From Desulfobacterales bacterium (lineage in GTDB: Bacteria; Desulfobacterota; Desulfobacteria; Desulfobacterales; UBA5852), in the NCBI GenBank assembly GCA_030066455.1, contig JASJBQ010000119.1, positions 1 through 17,664 on the forward strand: 17,664 bases of DNA, given 5' to 3'. The notes beneath the pieces are model-generated. The model was not told the DNA's origin and ran no database searches. It was given only the letters and a program-made list of their open reading frames with translations. This document shows, piece by piece, positions 1 to 7,283 of the stretch; within the stretch, counting starts at the first letter, position 1, and each line of letters opens with the position of its first letter. The position numbers and the translations under genes are program-made.

Positions 1-462
1 CAGGTGCGCGTCCCGCAACGATTCCGTCTTGCCGGGGGCGTGCAATGGGTAGCCCCAGAACAAAAACCCGTCCACCGCCAACTGCCCGGCCCCGCCCAGC
101 TGCGAGGCCACCCGGGCGCCCATGGATTTACCACCGGCCAGCAGTTTTTCCGTTTTGACATCGGTCCGGCTGCGGACCCATTGCACCGCCGCCAGCCAGG
201 TTCGCTCGAGCACCCGTTGGCTGTCGGGGCGCCCGCGCCCCTCGCTGCGGTAGGGAAAGTTGAAACGCAACGTCCCGCAGCCCCGGGCCGTCAGCCCGGC
301 GGCCAGATAGGCCAGGAGCGCTTCATGCATGTCGTTCCCGGCCCCGTGGGCCATCAGGACCAGAGCCTTGTGGTGCCCGGCACCGGCCGCCGGCAGATCG
401 AACCGTCCGTCGACGGCGCGCCCGGGTTCGATTTCAATCTTCACGGATCGTGATTGTGTCAT
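1..462 (-). CDS. Alpha/beta hydrolase, KANL3/Tex30 (COG3571) type, partial
   Basis: The gene runs leftward off the edge of the window, so only its first 154 residues are visible. They show an alpha/beta-hydrolase fold: an oxyanion-type HGAGN at residues 39-43, a strand with RFNFPYRSEG at 67-76, and the nucleophile elbow GGKSMGAR at 110-117 with Ser113. The Asp/His part of the triad lies outside the window. The short form with GxSMGAR matches the predicted hydrolases related to KANL3/Tex30 and dienelactone hydrolase; the substrate cannot be predicted. The ATG at 462 is preceded by GAGGAAGG seven bases upstream, which supports this start. It begins 37 bp after the FucA-type aldolase on the same strand and probably belongs to the same leftward transcript. 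No signal peptide is seen, so it is probably cytoplasmic. Confidence 0.85.
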   Translation of the reverse strand, partial: MTQSRSVKIEIEPGRAVDGRFDLPAAGAGHHKALVLMAHGAGNDMHEALLAYLAAGLTARGCGTLRFNFPYRSEGRGRPDSQRVLERTWLAAVQWVRSRTDVKTEKLLAGGKSMGARVASQLGGAGQLAVDGFLFWGYPLHAPGKTESLRDAHL

Positions 463-499
463 GGCTGCACCTTCCTCATCGTCAGGCCTGCCGCGCCGG

Positions 500-1165
500 T
501 TACCGCTTGTCCTCTTCGGCCCGGGGTTTCCCGTAGGCTTTGAATTTTTCGATCACAACGTCCATCTCGTGCTCGGGCAGGATCACCGGCGCCCCCGCAC
601 ACCTGGCCTGGTAATAGATCCGGGCCACGAATTCGACTTCCGCGGCCGTGTTCAGGGCCGCGCGCATGTCTTCACCCACCGCAACCAGGCCATGGTTGGC
701 CAACAAAACGGCGTTGAAAGCCGTTCCCAGCGTCTCCGCTACGTTGGCGGCCAGTTCATCGGTGCCGAAAGTGGCATAGGGCGCCACCGGCACCTTGCGG
801 CCGGCAAATCCAACCAGATAATGGACGGCGGGCAGCTCCCATCCCAGGCAGGCCAGGGTGGTGGCATAAACCGAATGGGTGTGCACCACCGCCCCGACTT
901 CGGGTCGGCGGCCGTAGAGGGCCAAATGAAAACCCAGTTCGCTCGAAGGCCGGTACGCGCCTTCCACCCTGCGGCCGTCGAGATCCACCAGGGACACGTC
1001 CTCGGGTCGCATGGTGGGGTAGTCCAACCCGGAGGGGCTGATCGCGACCAGGCCCCGCCGGCGGCAGACCCGGCTCAGATTGCCACCGGTGCCCGTGGTG
1101 AGACCGGCACGCAGCATGGCGTTTCCACCGTCCACCACGGCCTGGCGTTCTTCTGCGAGCAGCAT
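500..1165 (-). CDS. Class II aldolase, L-fuculose-phosphate aldolase (FucA) type
   Basis: This 221-residue protein belongs to the zinc-dependent class II aldolase/adducin family. Visible motifs are TGTGGNLS (24-31), ISPSGLDY (42-49), SSELGFH (74-80), HTHS (95-98) and NHGL (157-160). Glu76, His95, His97 and His158 correspond with a constant +3 offset to E. coli FucA Glu73, His92, His94 and His155, so the metal site and catalytic acid/base are intact. In the family these enzymes cleave ketose-1-phosphates (fuculose-1-P, ribulose-5-P, methylthioribulose-1-P) into DHAP or a related product and an aldehyde. The exact sugar is not resolved here. The ATG at 1165 has AAGGAG ten bases upstream. A short-chain dehydrogenase lies upstream after 240 bp and an alpha/beta hydrolase follows after 37 bp, both on the same strand. 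Confidence 0.88.
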   Translation of the reverse strand: MLLAEERQAVVDGGNAMLRAGLTTGTGGNLSRVCRRRGLVAISPSGLDYPTMRPEDVSLVDLDGRRVEGAYRPSSELGFHLALYGRRPEVGAVVHTHSVYATTLACLGWELPAVHYLVGFAGRKVPVAPYATFGTDELAANVAETLGTAFNAVLLANHGLVAVGEDMRAALNTAAEVEFVARIYYQARCAGAPVILPEHEMDVVIEKFKAYGKPRAEEDKR

Positions 1166-1218
1166 GGGTCTATTTCTCCTTAAGGGACTTCCAGAAAAAA
1201 CAGGTTTGGGTTCCGTCC

Positions 1219-1237
1219 CCCACCGCCCGGCGGTGGG
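1219..1237. repeat. Perfect hairpin in the SDR-aldolase intergenic region
   Basis: Two nine-base arms (CCCACCGCC and GGCGGTGGG) are perfectly complementary around a single C. On the leftward strand the hairpin lies about 54 bases upstream of the aldolase ATG. No T-run follows on either side, so a classical intrinsic terminator is unlikely. A leader structure or part of a dispersed intergenic repeat are the alternatives. Confidence 0.5.
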
Positions 1238-1306
1238 ATTTCACATCTTATGTAGACACCGAGGTGTTCAATCAACCGCAGGTTTTTTTTAACAGCGGCG
1301 TAGCTA

Positions 1307-1323
1307 ACGTCGTGAAGCGACGT
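1307..1323. repeat. Small inverted repeat in the same intergenic region
   Basis: ACGTCG and CGACGT form a six-base stem around the five-base spacer TGAAG. An A/T run of eight bases occurs about 25 bases away (around 1283-1290). With the hairpin at 1219-1237 it makes this 240-bp gap unusually rich in secondary structure compared with the other gaps in the window. Confidence 0.4.
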
Positions 1324-1405
1324 GCAGACAAACGCTGTCGAGGATTTAAAAAAGCACGAAAACGCCGGGCGGGGCCGAAAGATGCCTTTTACAATTGGGC
1401 CTGCT

Positions 1406-2152
1406 TCAGGCAAACCCGCCATTGACCGCAATGACCTGCCCTGAAATCCAGCGGCCTTGCGGGCCGGCGAGAAAGGCCACCACGCGGGCGGTATCGAGGG
1501 GCGTGCCCAGCCGCCCCAGCGCGGCCATGCCGGCCAGGCTTTCAATCTGGGCCGCGCTCTTGCCGCGGCGGAAAAGGTCGGTGTCCGTGGGGCCCGGCGC
1601 CACCGCGTTGACCGTGATCGCCCGCGGCCCGAGCTCTTTGGCCAGCACCCGCGTCAGCTGCTCCAGGGCCCCTTTGGTGGCGGCATAGACGCCGTAGTTC
1701 GGCAGCATCACCCGGGTCACCGTCGAGGTGATGTTGACGATGGCGCCGCCGTCGGCCATCCGGCGGGCGGCCTGACGGCAGGCCAGAAAGGGGCCGCGCA
1801 CATTGACGGCCATCAGGCGGTCGAAGTCCTCGATCGCGTAATCCCCGATAGGTCCGTAGCGCGCCAGACCGGCGTTGTTCACCAGGATGTCCAGCCGCCC
1901 GAAGGCCTCCTCCACCCCGGTGAAGAGGGCCTCGACCTGCGCGGCTTCGGCCAGGTCCGCCTGGAAGGCCCGGGCCTGGCCGCCATCCGCGGCAATGCCG
2001 TCGACAACGGCACCGGCTGCCGACGGGTCGGCCACGTAATTGACGGCCACGGCCGCGCCGGCCCGGGCCAGTTCCTCCGCCACGGACCGGCCGATGCCGC
2101 GGGAAGCCCCCGTGACCAGCGCCACCCGCCCCTTCAAATCGTGCGTCGCCAT
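1406..2152 (-). CDS. Short-chain dehydrogenase/reductase (FabG-like)
   Basis: This 248-residue classical SDR is an NAD(P)-dependent oxidoreductase. The N-terminal Rossmann motif TGASRGIG is at 14-21, NNAG at 92-95, the catalytic serine at Ser143 (in NITSTV), and the YAATK segment gives Tyr156 and Lys160. The C-terminal SGQVIAVNGGFA is typical of the 3-oxoacyl-ACP reductase/glucose dehydrogenase-like subgroup. Substrate is not predictable; next to two class II aldolases a sugar or sugar-acid substrate is reasonable but inferred. The ATG at 2152 was preferred over one at 2188 because GGGAGGG sits about nine bases upstream of it, while the longer form has no Shine-Dalgarno. The gene is first in the leftward set and diverges from the fructose-bisphosphate aldolase homologue across 150 bp. 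Confidence 0.88.
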   Translation of the reverse strand: MATHDLKGRVALVTGASRGIGRSVAEELARAGAAVAVNYVADPSAAGAVVDGIAADGGQARAFQADLAEAAQVEALFTGVEEAFGRLDILVNNAGLARYGPIGDYAIEDFDRLMAVNVRGPFLACRQAARRMADGGAIVNITSTVTRVMLPNYGVYAATKGALEQLTRVLAKELGPRAITVNAVAPGPTDTDLFRRGKSAAQIESLAGMAALGRLGTPLDTARVVAFLAGPQGRWISGQVIAVNGGFA

Positions 2153-2181
2153 GCCTTCACCCTCCCTGTGCGTTCTTGAAA

Positions 2182-2205
2182 TTGACATGCCAATATAATA
2201 TTAAA
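2182..2205. promoter_or_regulatory. Candidate divergent promoter core with palindromic operator
   Basis: TTGACATGCCAA (2182-2193) is an imperfect palindrome of the form TTGnCATGnCAA. It abuts an AT-rich stretch carrying a rightward -10-like TATAAT (2194-2199) and an overlapping leftward TATATT. The stretch lies between the divergent SDR and aldolase genes. A good -35 box at standard spacing is not obvious in either direction, as expected if an activator assists or if the palindrome is an operator covering the polymerase site. Functional assignment is inference. Confidence 0.35.
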
Positions 2206-2302
2206 AGATCAATCCAAAAACCCGCCGGCCCCTGATCGGCCGTCCAGAATCAACTGCCGGCCGCCCGGCCGCCCCGCTCACCACCCCACAAAGGAGAATG
2301 CC

Positions 2303-3598
2303 ATGGCCACCAACTATACCCCCGATTCCGAGGCGTATCAGAAAGCCCTGGAGGTCGGCCGTCCGCCGAATATCGTCAAGCTTTTTCCGGAATCAAAAGC
2401 CCTCATCGTCAGCGGCAAATACATCGACCTGGCGATGCTGACCAAAGGCAACGCCATCGCCATGGCCGCCAACGGCCGCAGCCACTTCGTCATCCGCGGG
2501 GCGCTGCTGGCCGCCCAGCAGGCCAACGCCTGCCTGATCATCGAGATCGCCCGTTCCGAGGGGGGCGCCAGCGCCTACTGCGCGGTCAACTACTGGAACA
2601 TCGCCCGCCAGGTCAACGCCGCCTGCAACGAACTGGGCATCACCGTTCCCGTGGCCATCCACGCCGATCACTACGGGATCAAAAAAGAAGCGGACATCGA
2701 ACCGGCCCGCATGGAGATTCCCACGATCTTCGAGGCCGGCATGACATCCATCGCCATTGACGCCTCCCACATGCCCGACGATCTCAACCTGCTGACCAAC
2801 CTGGCCCTGAATCCGTGCGTGCCGGCCTGGGCCGGGCTGGAAACCGAAGTCGGCGAGATCAAGGGCGAGCAGGGACTCTCCACGGCCGAAGAAGCCCGCT
2901 TTCTGATCCGCGGCCTGAACGCCCACGGGATCTTCCCCAACTGGATCGCCCTGAACAACGGCTCCACTCACGGGATCGAAGCCAGCGGCCAGGGTATTCA
3001 GGTGGCCCTCACCCGCGAGATCCACGAGGCGCTGACCCCCTATAAAGTCTCCGGGGCCCAACACGGCACATCGGGCAACAATTCGGACCGGCTGCGGGAA
3101 ATCGCCAGCCGGACCCGCACCACCAAGGCCAACGTGGCCACCGCCCTGCAGATGATCAGCTGGGGGCTGGAAGTCAACGACTACGGCAACGCCCTCCTGG
3201 ACGCCAACGGCGACTTCATCAAGGTCGCCAACGAGGGCGCGCTGGAGGCGGTCTGGGAGCGCATGGTGGCCCACGCCGCCGAGCAGGGCTGGAAAGGCGG
3301 CAATTACAAGAAGCTGAACCTGCCGTTTGAAAATGTGCTGCTGGGCCAGCCCCGGGAAGTTCGGGACCGGATGGTGGATCGGGTCAGGGCCTTTGCCTAC
3401 GACATGCTGGTCAACGTATTCAACGCCCAGGATACGGCTCCGCTCTGCGTGGAGGCCATCCTCGCGGCCGGATCCTGCGATCCCGGACCGAAAGCGGAGC
3501 GGATCGAAAACCCCGAGGCGTGGGACGAGGCCCGGATCAGAGAGCGCGCCGCCGCGATCGTGAGTGACAAGGGGCCTGAAGGCGATTTTGACGACTGA
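2303..3598 (+). CDS. Class II fructose-bisphosphate aldolase family protein, long form
   Basis: This 431-residue protein carries the class II (metal-dependent) aldolase signature: IHADHYGIKK at 119-128 with Asp122 (catalytic) and His123 (metal), GMTSIAIDASH at 146-156, LETEVGEIKGE at 179-189, NNGSTHG at 218-224 with His223 and QHGTSGNN at 253-260 with His254. The three metal-ligand histidines and the catalytic Asp are therefore present. The protein is about 70-140 residues longer than most family members (285-360). The usual NIDTD-like substrate segment reads instead as GLEVNDYG (288-295), so specificity for fructose-1,6-bisphosphate is not assured. A strong AAAGGAG lies six bases before the ATG. 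The gene is divergent from the SDR/FucA set and its 3' end overlaps the Nudix gene. Confidence 0.85.
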   Translation: MATNYTPDSEAYQKALEVGRPPNIVKLFPESKALIVSGKYIDLAMLTKGNAIAMAANGRSHFVIRGALLAAQQANACLIIEIARSEGGASAYCAVNYWNIARQVNAACNELGITVPVAIHADHYGIKKEADIEPARMEIPTIFEAGMTSIAIDASHMPDDLNLLTNLALNPCVPAWAGLETEVGEIKGEQGLSTAEEARFLIRGLNAHGIFPNWIALNNGSTHGIEASGQGIQVALTREIHEALTPYKVSGAQHGTSGNNSDRLREIASRTRTTKANVATALQMISWGLEVNDYGNALLDANGDFIKVANEGALEAVWERMVAHAAEQGWKGGNYKKLNLPFENVLLGQPREVRDRMVDRVRAFAYDMLVNVFNAQDTAPLCVEAILAAGSCDPGPKAERIENPEAWDEARIRERAAAIVSDKGPEGDFDD

Positions 3599-4136
3599 GG
3601 CCTGCGATGCGAGCCGGGACGGGTGGGCGGCCAAACGCTTCTGCCCCCGCTGCGGGCAGCCGCTTCAGGACCGGCTCTGGGAGGGGGCCCTGCGGCGCTT
3701 CTGCCGGCGTTGCGGCCAGCCGGTGTACGAAAACCCGGTGCCGGCCGCGTGCGTCGTGGTGCCCGACGACGCAGGGCGCATCCTGCTCGTGCGCCGTGGC
3801 GTCGCCCCCCAAAAGGGCCTGTGGTGCCTTCCGGGGGGGTTCGTCGAGTTGGGTGAAGCCCCCGAAACGGCTGCGCTGCGGGAATTGAAGGAGGAAGCCG
3901 GACTGAAGGGCCGGATCGAACGCCTCCTGGGGTTGCACTCGACCCCCAGCAGGCTGTATCATACCATATTATTGGCCGCTTATCTGGTCCGGACGGAAGG
4001 GCAAACGCCCGTTGCAGGCGATGACGCCACCGCGGCGCGCTGGTTTGCGCCGGCCGATCTGCCGGCCATCGCTTTCGACAGCCACCGGGCCATTATCCGG
4101 CATTTTATAGACGGCCTGGACCGAAATACAGATTGA
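3564..4136 (+). CDS. Nudix hydrolase with N-terminal zinc ribbon
   Basis: An N-terminal CPRCG/CRRCG pair (Cys27, Cys30, Cys47, Cys50) forms a zinc ribbon. A complete Nudix box follows at 92-114: GFVELGE, seven residues, then RELKEEAGL. This matches Gx5Ex7REUxEExGU exactly, so the pyrophosphohydrolase site should be intact. Members hydrolyse NDP-X compounds such as NADH, ADP-ribose or damaged nucleotides; the ribbon-plus-Nudix layout recalls NudC-like and ADP-ribose types but the substrate is open. The start is uncertain. The GTG at 3564 gives a 35-bp overlap with the aldolase gene and has no clear Shine-Dalgarno. A TTG at 3588 has GAAGG five bases upstream and gives an 11-bp overlap. Either way it is co-transcribed with the aldolase homologue. 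Confidence 0.87.
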   Translation: MTRGLKAILTTEACDASRDGWAAKRFCPRCGQPLQDRLWEGALRRFCRRCGQPVYENPVPAACVVVPDDAGRILLVRRGVAPQKGLWCLPGGFVELGEAPETAALRELKEEAGLKGRIERLLGLHSTPSRLYHTILLAAYLVRTEGQTPVAGDDATAARWFAPADLPAIAFDSHRAIIRHFIDGLDRNTD

Positions 4137-4175
4137 CAGCCCTCTGGATCCCGGGCTGCGGTGACGGATACGCGC

Positions 4176-4592
4176 ATGTTCATACCCAGCTACCAAATTC
4201 ACAACATTCTGAAGGACTTCACCCTTCAGCTCAAAAAGAAACGCCAGGGCCTTCCGCCCCAGGCCGATATTCCAATCCCGCCCCCCACGCCCTCAATGGG
4301 CCCCGACCCGTTGCGGCTGACCAGTGTGGTGACCAAGGTGGCCGACAACATCATGCACCGGATCGCCAATCTGGGCCGGGAAGACGGGGACATGCCAACC
4401 GCGTCCGAAACCCCGTCGCGCATACCGAACGGGGGCAGCAAAAGCCATTCGCCCGCGTTTGACTACCATTTGATGGATCGCAACGGAGACAAATTGAGAA
4501 AGCGCTTGGTGGTCAGGGACAGCCGCAGCCTGGTCGAACGCTTTCAGCATTTGACCGCGCCCGACGAAACCACCGGGGACGACTCCGCCTGA
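4176..4592 (+). CDS. Small conserved protein resembling the DVU0524 family
   Basis: The protein is 138 residues from the ATG at 4176; a GTG at 4161 would add five. It begins MFIPSYQIHNILKDFTLQL, followed by a basic stretch, a proline-rich low-complexity linker and a C-terminal helix with KRLVVRDSRSLVERFQHL. The N-terminal QIHNxLK pattern and the C-terminal VxDSRxLVxRxxxL pattern resemble the DVU0524 family, found beside flgM in Desulfovibrio. That assignment is from memory of the family and is moderate. No flagellar gene is visible here. It is highly charged with no membrane segment, so cytoplasmic. No good Shine-Dalgarno was found at either start. It ends 15 bp from the convergent mazG stop. 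Confidence 0.7.
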   Translation: MFIPSYQIHNILKDFTLQLKKKRQGLPPQADIPIPPPTPSMGPDPLRLTSVVTKVADNIMHRIANLGREDGDMPTASETPSRIPNGGSKSHSPAFDYHLMDRNGDKLRKRLVVRDSRSLVERFQHLTAPDETTGDDSA

Positions 4593-4607
4593 CAAACGCC
4601 TCGGTGT

Positions 4608-5420
4608 TCATCCGTCCTGCTCCACCCGCACCTTGGCCCGTTCCCAGGCGGCTTCCAGTTCATCCCGGTCAGCCGAGGCGATATCCCGCCCTCGGCGGGC
4701 GAAATCGCTTTCCATGGAGCGAAACCGCCGCTCGAATTTATCGACCGACGCTGCGAGCGCACTTTCTGGGTGAAAGCGGGCGAAACGCGCCACGTTGGTA
4801 AGGGTAAACAGGATGTCACCGAATTCCATGGCCGCGGCCTGGGGTGCCTTCGCATCCGTTCCGGTTTGCCGGGCTTGCTTGAATTCGCGCCATTCCTCCT
4901 CGACCTTGGCCATGACGCCATCCAGGGCCGACCAGTCGAAACCGGCCCGTGCGGCCCGCTCGGAAATGCGGTAGGCCCGCATCAGGGCCGGCAGATTTTT
5001 GGGAACGGAATCCAGCAGCGAACGGTCGGCCGCCATCGCCGCCGCCTTTTCCTGCTGTTTGATCGCATGCCAGTTGGCGCGAATCTCCTCGGTCGACATG
5101 TCCCGGCGCTCGCCAAAGACATGGGGATGCCGGCGGACCATCTTCTCGATGTTGCGCGCGGCAACGGCGGACAAGTCGAACGCGCCCGTCTCCTGGTACA
5201 TCTCGACCATAAACAGGACCTGAAAAATCACATCCCCCAACTCCTCGCAGACCGCCTCCGTGTTGCCGGAGGCAATGGCGGCGGCCAATTCGTGTGCTTC
5301 CTCGAGGAGATAATTAACCAGGGATGACGGCGTTTGTTTGCGGTCCCAAGGGCAGCCCTCCGGCGCCCGCAGGCGGCGGATCAAGGCCAGAATGTCTTCC
5401 AGGCGGCCGTTGCCCCGCAT
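4608..5420 (-). CDS. mazG: Nucleoside triphosphate pyrophosphohydrolase MazG
   Basis: This 270-residue protein has the two tandem MazG domains of the E. coli enzyme (263 residues), which removes pyrophosphate from NTPs and dNTPs. The first domain shows APEGCPWDRKQT (19-30), the EExxE motif in LLEEAHEL (38-45) and the ExxD motif in EELGDVIF (59-66). The second has VEEEWREFKQA (173-183) and MEFGDILF (198-205). Magnesium-binding acidic residues are present in both halves. Two ATGs are possible. The one at 5438 has a purine run only one base upstream. The one at 5420 has GAGG eight bases upstream and forms a TGATG overlap with the cvpA stop, so it is preferred. Translation is probably coupled to cvpA. 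Confidence 0.93.
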   Translation of the reverse strand: MRGNGRLEDILALIRRLRAPEGCPWDRKQTPSSLVNYLLEEAHELAAAIASGNTEAVCEELGDVIFQVLFMVEMYQETGAFDLSAVAARNIEKMVRRHPHVFGERRDMSTEEIRANWHAIKQQEKAAAMAADRSLLDSVPKNLPALMRAYRISERAARAGFDWSALDGVMAKVEEEWREFKQARQTGTDAKAPQAAAMEFGDILFTLTNVARFARFHPESALAASVDKFERRFRSMESDFARRGRDIASADRDELEAAWERAKVRVEQDG

Positions 5421-5947
5421 CAGCGCTGCCTCTGCCATGCCCCTTCGAAGTCCTTCATTTTTAGGCTGAATTTTTTGCGCATGTCTTGGGGTACGATTTT
5501 GGCCAGCCGCGTGGCAATCAGACTGACGTGGGGTGCTAGAAGCGATTGTTTGATCAGGGGCGCGCCGCGGGGCAGAAAGGCCGTGAGGGCCATCAACAGG
5601 ACGGAGACGACCAGAATCCCCTTGATGCCGCCGAAAGCCACGCCGCAGAGTCGATCCAGCCATCCCAGGGAGGCGATGTTGAGGAGGTATTTGATCAGAA
5701 CCCCCAAAACCCCGACCACAATAAAAACCAATCCAAAAATGATCAGGAAGCTGATGATGTTGCGGTAGGCCGCTTCAGCCATCCAGCGGCTTAAAAAGGC
5801 CGCCCCCTGGGGGTAGTAGAAAACGGCCGCATAGATGCCGGCGAAAACGCCGAAAATCGAAGAAATCTCTTCCACCAATCCACGGAAAACCCCGCGGATC
5901 AGGCAATAGGCCAGGATGATGCCGATGGCGATATCCAAAGCATTCAT
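5420..5947 (-). CDS. CvpA family membrane protein
   Basis: The 175-residue product has four predicted membrane segments: about residues 3-20, 28-46, 62-86 and 103-123. Together with the opening MNALDIAIGIILAYCLIRG and the GWLDRLCGVAFGGIKG loop this is the CvpA (colicin V production protein) family pattern. Family members sit in the inner membrane; their biochemical role is not settled, although they are linked to envelope stress and colicin export. The last ~50 residues are a basic cytoplasmic tail. The ATG at 5947 is chosen because the family N-terminus begins there; an in-frame extension to 6058 reads as untranslated leader. Its stop overlaps the mazG start by one base. Confidence 0.87.
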   Translation of the reverse strand: MNALDIAIGIILAYCLIRGVFRGLVEEISSIFGVFAGIYAAVFYYPQGAAFLSRWMAEAAYRNIISFLIIFGLVFIVVGVLGVLIKYLLNIASLGWLDRLCGVAFGGIKGILVVSVLLMALTAFLPRGAPLIKQSLLAPHVSLIATRLAKIVPQDMRKKFSLKMKDFEGAWQRQR

Positions 5948-5995
5948 ACGAATTTCCAGTTTCGGTCTTAATGATACGCAGCCGCAAAAGAAATT

Positions 5996-6024
5996 CCTAT
6001 ACCCAACCGACAATGCCGGCGCAA
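5996..6024 (-). promoter_or_regulatory. Candidate sigma70-type promoter for cvpA-mazG
   Basis: On the leftward strand TTGCGC and TATAGG are separated by 17 bases, ending about 50 bases before the cvpA ATG. The match is four of six bases at the -10 and partial at the -35. It was picked by eye from the upstream region of a gene that must start its own transcript. Confidence 0.35.
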
Positions 6025-6129
6025 CCATAAAAAAGGGGGGTACCCGATCCGCAGACAATGCCCGGCAGAAAGATGTAAATAATTTTTTGCTTTTATTTCA
6101 GTATTTTAAAGGCTTATCCCAACCGGCGT

Positions 6130-6159
6130 TTGCATTCGAAAAATTGGTTGTGATATGAA
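6130..6159 (+). promoter_or_regulatory. Candidate sigma70-type promoter for the phoH cluster
   Basis: TTGCAT and TATGAA are separated by 18 bases, with a TG dinucleotide one base before the -10 (extended -10 form). This would give a leader of about 85 bases before the phoH ATG. No other comparable promoter is evident between here and lysC. Confidence 0.4.
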
Positions 6160-6252
6160 TTGGGTCAAGTCCAAATCGCGCCCCGCGTGCAATGGCCGAA
6201 ACGGCCGCGCGACACCCGGGGCCAGACGGAACGCAGCGGGATCTGAACCTAT

Positions 6253-7248
6253 ATGCGCAACGACCTCCAAGAGCCGCCACTGAAGCTGACTTTTTCGGAC
6301 ATCGAATCCGCACGCCAGCTGTTTGGTGAGCGCAATGCCCACCTGGAGCGCATCGCCGAGGCGCTGCAGGTTCAGATCAACACCCGCGGTGAAAACGTGA
6401 TCGTCGATGGCGACCCGATCGCCGCCGCCCTTGCCGTCACGACCCTCGAGCAACTCTACGGTCTGATCCAGAGCGGGTATCCCGTCTACCCCAGTGACAT
6501 CGACTACGCCCTGCGGGTGCTGAGCGCCGACGATAACGCCCAGCTCAAGGACATTTTTCTCGACACCGTCTATATTACCGCCAAAAAACGGGCGATCACA
6601 CCCAAAAGCCCCACCCAGAAAGCCTATATCGACGCCATGCGCCGCTCCGACATCGTCTTCGGCATCGGCCCGGCCGGCACCGGCAAGACCTACCTCGCCA
6701 TGGCCATGGCCGTCTCCGCCCTGCAAAAGGGCCTCGTCGACCGCATCATCCTCACCCGGCCGGCCGTCGAGGCCGGTGAAGCGTTGGGTTTTTTGCCCGG
6801 CGATCTGACCGAAAAGGTGGACCCCTACCTGCGGCCGCTCTACGACGCCCTGCATGACATGATGCGTTTCGAAAAGGCTTCGGGGCTGATGCAACGCGGC
6901 GTCATCGAGGTCGCCCCCATCGCCTTTATGCGCGGACGGACCCTCAACGACGCCTTTATCATCCTGGACGAGGCCCAGAACACCACCTCCGAGCAAATGA
7001 AGATGTTCCTGACCCGCCTGGGCTACAACTCCAAGGCGGTGGTCACCGGTGATATCACCCAGATCGATCTGCCGGCCGCCAAATCCTCCGGTTTGATCGA
7101 GGCCTCCAAGATTCTGCGCTCGATCAGCGCCATCCAGTTCGTGTTCTTCACGCACACGGACGTGGTGCGGCATCGCCTGGTCCAGGACATCATCCAGGCC
7201 TATGAACACAAGGAGAAGAACCCGCCGACGGACGATGAGCGGCCCTAA
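6253..7248 (+). CDS. PhoH family ATPase
   Basis: The 331-residue protein has an N-terminal KH-like region (about 10-100) and a C-terminal PhoH P-loop domain. Walker A is GPAGTGKT at 139-146 and Walker B is FIILDEAQN at 235-243; [10 protein letters not shown] at 265-274 is also typical of the family. PhoH-like proteins are cytoplasmic ATPases associated with RNA metabolism and often neighbour ybeY, as here with one gene between. In many bacteria the set phoH - 7TM-HD - ybeY is conserved. The ATG at 6253 has only a weak upstream GGGA, about 14 bases away. It appears to be the first gene of the long rightward cluster ending at lysC and is 35 bp from the next gene. Confidence 0.93.
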   Translation: MRNDLQEPPLKLTFSDIESARQLFGERNAHLERIAEALQVQINTRGENVIVDGDPIAAALAVTTLEQLYGLIQSGYPVYPSDIDYALRVLSADDNAQLKDIFLDTVYITAKKRAITPKSPTQKAYIDAMRRSDIVFGIGPAGTGKTYLAMAMAVSALQKGLVDRIILTRPAVEAGEALGFLPGDLTEKVDPYLRPLYDALHDMMRFEKASGLMQRGVIEVAPIAFMRGRTLNDAFIILDEAQNTTSEQMKMFLTRLGYNSKAVVTGDITQIDLPAAKSSGLIEASKILRSISAIQFVFFTHTDVVRHRLVQDIIQAYEHKEKNPPTDDERP

Positions 7249-7283
7249 CAAGGGCAAGCGTATCCTGACGGGTTTAACGATTC

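Larger units (their letters stand above)
5948..6252. other. Divergent cvpA/phoH intergenic region
   Basis: This 305-bp gap separates leftward cvpA from rightward phoH. It is the most AT-rich stretch of the window around 6075-6160. It holds a candidate promoter on each strand, listed separately. I see no tRNA, small RNA or convincing short ORF. A hypothetical 80-residue reading frame across it has no family character. Confidence 0.6.

Noticed and set aside
2393..3634. Long open frame (413 codons) antisense to the class II aldolase homologue
   Set aside because: It is a GC-driven shadow of a well-supported gene. The translation is Gly/Val/Asp-rich with no family motif or ribosome-binding site.
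5439..5663. N-terminal extension of MazG upstream of 5438
   Set aside because: The extra residues lie inside cvpA in another frame, are Arg/Pro-rich and have no counterpart in MazG.
6106..7257. Long open frame (383 codons) antisense to phoH
   Set aside because: PhoH on the other strand carries complete Walker motifs. The antisense product is low-complexity GC shadow.
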